Shown piece by piece: positions 14,401 through 16,853 of a stretch of DNA of 16,853 bases. Numbering within the stretch: position 1 is the stretch's first letter; each line of letters opens with the position of its first letter. The notes under the pieces were generated by a model. That model saw only the letters and a program-made list of their open reading frames with translations. It was not told where the DNA came from and ran no database searches. The position numbers were made by a program, and so were the translations under genes. The stretch comes from Dehalococcoidia bacterium (GTDB lineage: Bacteria > Chloroflexota > Dehalococcoidia > JACPQF01): NCBI GenBank assembly GCA_030650265.1, contig JAUSEJ010000816.1, positions 1-16,853 of the forward strand, given 5' to 3'.

Positions 14401-16853
14401 CCCAGCATCAAACTCCGCTGTAAGCCTGTCCATCTCAGCCTTGAGCCCCATATACTCCTTGTTCAGCGCCTTTAACTCGGCTGCATCGCCAGCCCCTTGT
14501 ACTGCTGCCAACTTGCTGCTACGCTGCCCTGGCCCGATCTCCTTCAGAGCTTCAGGGTCGAGCGATTCCCACCACGCTGTCTCATAGGGGTTGAGGTCGT
14601 GCGTCCGTGCGATTTCCTCTAGCTGGCTGTTCTGCAAGCTGCCTGCATTTGGCGGGCGCTGGATTGTGCCACGCATCTTACCGCTTACAGCGCGGCGAAT
14701 ATCTGTGTTCGCCTGCTGCTCTAATCGTGGAGTGATCTCAGCAAGACGAGTATTGATCTCGTCGAAACGGCGGGCAACGTCGTCGATGTAGTTGCTCGCA
14801 TCTTCGAGCGTGCCACCTAGCCTACTGATACCGCCCAAGCGTCGGCCACCGTAGCCGAGGGCTCCACCACCGATTATCCCGAGCAGCCGGTTGCGCCAGC
14901 GCTCGCCTTCTGTGGCATTCGGGTCTGTCGTGGCATCAGCACTTAGCCCACCGACGATAGCGCCGCCAATCTCAGGAGCGCTGCGCAACATATTTGCGCT
15001 GTCTGGATTGAACGTGCCTTTATTGCCAAGGGCCGACTTGACTTGCTCGGGCTCAAAAGCAATCCAGACGGCATGCTCTTTACCGCCCATCTTGCCGCCA
15101 ACATCCTTGATGCCGTCATATCCCATTCGTTGCAGTTCTTGCGTTATCTTCTCAGGCACACTGGTCCAAGCGAAGGTGGTTCCCTCTTGGAGGTCTTTCT
15201 CTAATCGCTCCATGAACACCTTCGCATTGGCATTCTTGTCCCATTGATCCCATTTGTATTGCGCGCCTCGCGTACGATCGGCCTTGGCGACGGCCATTAG
15301 CCTGTCTACTACTTCAGCGGGAATTGAACTCGTATCAAGTGGTCGACGGATGTTCAGATAAACAGGCGTCACCCCAGGGCGTTCCACGTAGGGGCTATTA
15401 AACTTCGGCCGTAGTCCTGCTTGCTCCAAAATATCAACAAAGCGCTCCTCATCACCGAATAACGAGCCGCTGTTCAACCATGTCTCTTTCCCTGCCTCTA
15501 GCCAATTACCCCTGGCCTTCCGCACTTCGTAGTTCCAATGATCTGCCCCGGTCAGTGGGTTAGCGCCGGTGAAGTCAAAGTTATTACTGTCATCAAGACC
15601 TGTTTTGAGCATCACATCCTTGACGCGAGCTTGCTGTTCTGGGCTCAGACGATACCACTGCGAGCGCAGGTTATTTTGCGTGCGTGCCCCCTGGTCTGGT
15701 GGAAACTTGAACCAATTCTCATAGTCAGCATTCTTCTCAATCAAAGCAAGGTCTGGTTTACCAGCAGCATAGTTCCCGGCAATAGTGGGGTCTTCCGTGA
15801 AGTAGAAGCGCCCACTTGTCGCTCTTTTCTTCTCAAGTTTTGACCCTAGTAAGTCGGCACGATAATCACCACGGAAGACGGGTTTGGGCAGCCCTGCCTC
15901 ATCCACAACCTGCGAGCCACTGAACCAGCGTTGGAAATTGGGATTGCCCACGTCCCGAGCTACAGACGCGCTCAGGGGCTTCACTATCCCACCCTGCCCT
16001 ACATCCTCGACGGTCCCACCCAGTCTGCTCTTCATCCCGAGCCGCCTTGCCCCGTAGCCTGCCAATCCGCCAGCAGCCACCCCAGCCGCCCGCCGTGCCA
16101 GATTCTCTTGTGGCGATAGGTTCGGATCATCTTGGTAGGCGATGCCGCCAACGGTAGCGCCGCCAATCTCAGGCGCAGAGAAAAGCGGGAAGCCCTCTTC
16201 CATCGCCGCCTGCTTCATTTGTGGGGTGATGACGAGAGAGTGGACGACTTCTGTTCGTATTCCGCGATTGTCACGAAGGGCATTTGCAGCCTCAGCATAA
16301 TTGTCAAAGATCGCTACCACATCCCCCTCATCGCGGAGGAGATACTTGCCATCTTTTTCAATTATGTTAAGATTGATCTTCCCGATTCCTACATTTGTTG
16401 TCCCCACCCGTGCCCCGAACTTCTTGCCCAGCTTGTTGGCCACTTCGGGCAGGATGGTATCGTAGAAGCCAGCCATCCCTTGGGTGCCGACGGTGAGTCC
16501 TTCCCCCTCTAGAATATGGATCCCTTCACCAGATGTTTTGAATCCCTCTCGTCTACTAGGACTATTCATCAATCTGTCAGAGGCTTCTTTCCCTATGATA
16601 TTCGGAAGTTCTTGCGCGGTTACTTCACGATTGATCGCTTGTTGCCCTGACAGGGTATATGCTTCTAGCCATCCACGAGTTACATTCCCACTTTCATCAA
16701 AGTGGGGGTTTACCAAGTTGATGCGCTTGACTTGCTTCGCCAAGTCATACCGCGCAGCCTGCTGCTTTCCCGTCGTCCACGCAATCTGGTCGTAGCCATT
16801 CTCCGAGGCGTAGCGAATCATTCGTTTTATGGTAAGCTCAGGCCATGTCTTGG
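11356..16853 (-). CDS. Giant multidomain polyvalent protein, 5' end outside window
   Basis: The visible chain has over 1,830 residues; the frame is open to the edge, and residues TWPELTIKR before the Met at 16821 continue a conserved helix, so that Met is internal. Numbering from it: residues 1-212 (IRYASENGYDQIAWTTGKQQ..., then GFYDTILPEVANKLGKKFGA) are the second half of a domain common in giant phage and plasmid polyvalent proteins. Residues 313-604 resemble an ADP-ribosyltransferase of that class (PVFRGD, GRFYFTEDPTIAGNYA, AVWIAFEPEQVKSALGNKGT). Residues 215-273 and 614-674 are a duplicated glycine-zipper module. A helical, Ala/Pro-rich linker spans about 675-965. Residues 1163-1500 match the conserved membrane-prone C-terminal region of such proteins (RYASMLSSWKTHFVNFSGNA, KLIVPFIRTPANIYIRGLGM). 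Such proteins are often packaged and ejected with the DNA; that role is inferred here. Confidence 0.85.
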   Translation of the reverse strand, partial: KTWPELTIKRMIRYASENGYDQIAWTTGKQQAARYDLAKQVKRINLVNPHFDESGNVTRGWLEAYTLSGQQAINREVTAQELPNIIGKEASDRLMNSPSRREGFKTSGEGIHILEGEGLTVGTQGMAGFYDTILPEVANKLGKKFGARVGTTNVGIGKINLNIIEKDGKYLLRDEGDVVAIFDNYAEAANALRDNRGIRTEVVHSLVITPQMKQAAMEEGFPLFSAPEIGGATVGGIAYQDDPNLSPQENLARRAAGVAAGGLAGYGARRLGMKSRLGGTVEDVGQGGIVKPLSASVARDVGNPNFQRWFSGSQVVDEAGLPKPVFRGDYRADLLGSKLEKKRATSGRFYFTEDPTIAGNYAAGKPDLALIEKNADYENWFKFPPDQGARTQNNLRSQWYRLSPEQQARVKDVMLKTGLDDSNNFDFTGANPLTGADHWNYEVRKARGNWLEAGKETWLNSGSLFGDEERFVDILEQAGLRPKFNSPYVERPGVTPVYLNIRRPLDTSSIPAEVVDRLMAVAKADRTRGAQYKWDQWDKNANAKVFMERLEKDLQEGTTFAWTSVPEKITQELQRMGYDGIKDVGGKMGGKEHAVWIAFEPEQVKSALGNKGTFNPDSANMLRSAPEIGGAIVGGLSADATTDPNATEGERWRNRLLGIIGGGALGYGGRRLGGISRLGGTLEDASNYIDDVARRFDEINTRLAEITPRLEQQANTDIRRAVSGKMRGTIQRPPNAGSLQNSQLEEIARTHDLNPYETAWWESLDPEALKEIGPGQRSSKLAAVQGAGDAAELKALNKEYMGLKAEMDRLTAEFDAGAEAALAKPANTPADVRQALGGLGSDMGRSIREADLREAEKQMVKLRVKNPQVTDEQAAQTSLGQQIARLRGGTGVQGAGVPDLPLSAAEAAAVPVPARSSLGAPPEPAASVPVEQRSLPSLSSSAAKAATGDLAKAAGKTLARAKGTPEQASALRPAEEGFAGNVKLSKFDEAGVSDVIKQTVDSPEFNQFAGQRRGVITDAQAVQNAADLTDPAKGLGVSIEDWLKSKPGRAFNQEEAIALGQTLAKTGQDYQNLLGEVTEARTAGTATSVMESQLADKALEFAALAAVRSGSAAEAGRTLRSFRTALTGEGASRTNAINEAFKHLGGTEQFTKWVEQFSQIDPSDKVAQYKMLQALYSPTLWDKINAWRYASMLSSWKTHFVNFSGNAGQAMVRPLTTALAGYPKEAAADVYGMMRGIPEAWAAAGDAFATGVSKFNVTQIETSQFGNIRPKPIGGLVGKVINPVSDVLTAADEFWKSVNYSGALHANAYRLAKGDVLKAERLLANPDKDMILQASEVAKYAVYQNDPGKFVNAFIRFANTPGPTGTVVKLIVPFIRTPANIYIRGLGMVLQPLAGPIKMGIKASKGDIRGVRMEAAKTLMASSVLAGLWGMVSSGNLTGQGPTNLTRRRVLEESGWQANSIKVPDPTQPSGWRWISYNNLGPLSVPMAFVAAVKEGLDEGRRPNHELALDVVSRVYNSMLDASFLRGVSDLFRAQNPATWATQNAASIAGSFVPYGSGLAAVERIVDPTIRAKDTPIAAVQGRIPFASLALPKEPSVYGGIRQTGPGDTIAQMIVPWQTSTKRPDPVAQEVARLTQAGTPVSVRQFSDTYAGAKQTPEQQRLLQGQAGKMAATYIADTISKSEYQVLDDQGKSATLNRMIGTAYDMADINLGNQVARDPRHQALIAWASVPHFLGVNGTPQEIQTQNYEISNAKALLSDYVQRYGQNEGKRKLFDANPTLSVLARRGELDGAYLKKKRAEVDKQFGGALSQTEQQGLVGASNTLVPVGGSR
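12322..13335 (-). other. Conserved membrane-prone region of the giant protein (about residues 1163-1500)
   Basis: This region has a 'RY.SML...KTH..N..GN' start, a 'D.FWK...Y.G.L...A' helix, and a 'PF.RTP.NI.....' segment followed by hydrophobic LMASSVLAGLWGMVSSGNLT. Then come 'LTGQGP', 'ESGWQ', 'ISYNNLGPL' motifs. I recall this order from the end of many giant phage proteins. It is a likely membrane-contact region. Confidence 0.55.
14800..14982 (-). repeat. Glycine-zipper module, copy 2 of the giant protein
   Basis: Residues 614-674 begin SAPEIGGAIVGG and end GIIGGGALGYGGRRLG followed by 'SRLGGTLEDA'. It mirrors copy 1 about 400 residues upstream. A 19-base DNA stretch (TAGCGCCGCCAATCTCAGG on the plus strand) is identical between copies. 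Confidence 0.75.
15010..15885 (-). other. ADP-ribosyltransferase-like domain (about residues 313-604) of the giant protein
   Basis: The N-terminal strand PVFRGD, the 'GRFYFTEDPTIAGNYA' strand-helix and the final 'VWIAFEPEQVKSALGNKGTF' match the layout I recall for ART-type domains of polyvalent proteins ('VFHG', 'G.FFT...A..YA', 'V.F.PEQIKSA.GN.GTF'). The usual His of the first strand is Arg317 here. Family placement is from memory. Confidence 0.6.
16003..16179 (-). repeat. Glycine-zipper module, copy 1 of the giant protein
   Basis: Residues 215-273 begin SAPEIGGATVGG and end GVAAGGLAGYGARRLG followed by 'SRLGGTVEDV'. The alternating Gly/Ala pattern is typical of glycine zippers that pack helices in membranes. 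See copy 2 at 14800-14982. Confidence 0.75.

Noticed and set aside
13697..14587. 296-codon plus-strand open frame
   Set aside because: It lies wholly antisense to the Ala/Pro-rich part of the giant gene, is Ala/Ser/Arg-rich in a way that mirrors that strand, and has no SD or recognisable domain.
16819..16821. ATG as the true start of the giant protein
   Set aside because: The frame stays open to the window edge, the upstream residues continue a conserved helix, and no SD precedes this ATG.
1..16853. CRISPR arrays, tRNAs, insertion sequences and diversity-generating retroelement parts
   Set aside because: No regularly spaced repeats, cloverleaf, transposase, reverse transcriptase or template/variable repeat pair was seen.

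Overview
The window looks like part of the virion-structure module of a tailed double-stranded DNA phage (Caudoviricetes), free or integrated. This rests on an adjacent scaffold-like and capsid-like gene pair, a string of small beta-rich, Gly/Ala/Thr-rich virion-type proteins, a fibre-like protein, and a giant multidomain 'polyvalent' protein. The DNA is fairly GC-rich by eye and most genes have good Shine-Dalgarno (SD) sites. No terminase, portal, integrase, replication gene, tRNA or bacterial gene is visible, so the host and lifestyle cannot be named.

All genes but one lie on the minus strand, so the module reads from high to low coordinates. It opens with a giant protein (16853 to 11356) whose 5' end lies beyond the window. 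A small membrane protein then reads the opposite way (11074-11403, plus strand) from a near-leaderless extended -10 promoter. Next come two unknown proteins (10214-11035, 9136-10209), then a regulatory gap with a promoter candidate and a strong terminator, then a probable scaffold (8055-8972) and a probable major capsid protein (7141-8025).

Directly after the capsid gene sits a free-standing LAGLIDADG homing endonuclease (6363-7085) with its own promoter and a terminator with a UUCG tetraloop. Its ribosome site and start codon lie in a stem-loop that can form only in read-through RNA, the regulatory design known from phage T4 intron and free-standing endonucleases. This is the clearest regulatory story in the window.

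After the endonuclease come eight further genes: a beta-rich capsid-associated candidate (5519-6220), a repeat-containing fibre-like or decoration-like protein (4100-5434), a possible DUF1617-like protein (3682-4044), a small virion-type protein (3240-3656), an unknown protein (2778-3236), a putative zinc-finger/AT-hook protein (2151-2771), another virion-type protein (1344-2114), and a tail-fibre-like protein (330-1337). The window ends inside a coiled-coil protein (231 to 1). Many of these genes nearly abut, with SD sites inside the end of the preceding gene, which implies coupled expression.

The giant protein is the second point of interest. It carries the end of a conserved polyvalent-protein domain, an ADP-ribosyltransferase-like domain, two copies of a glycine-zipper module, and a membrane-prone C-terminal region. 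This is the architecture expected of a protein packaged in the head and sent into the host with the DNA, but that role is inferred.
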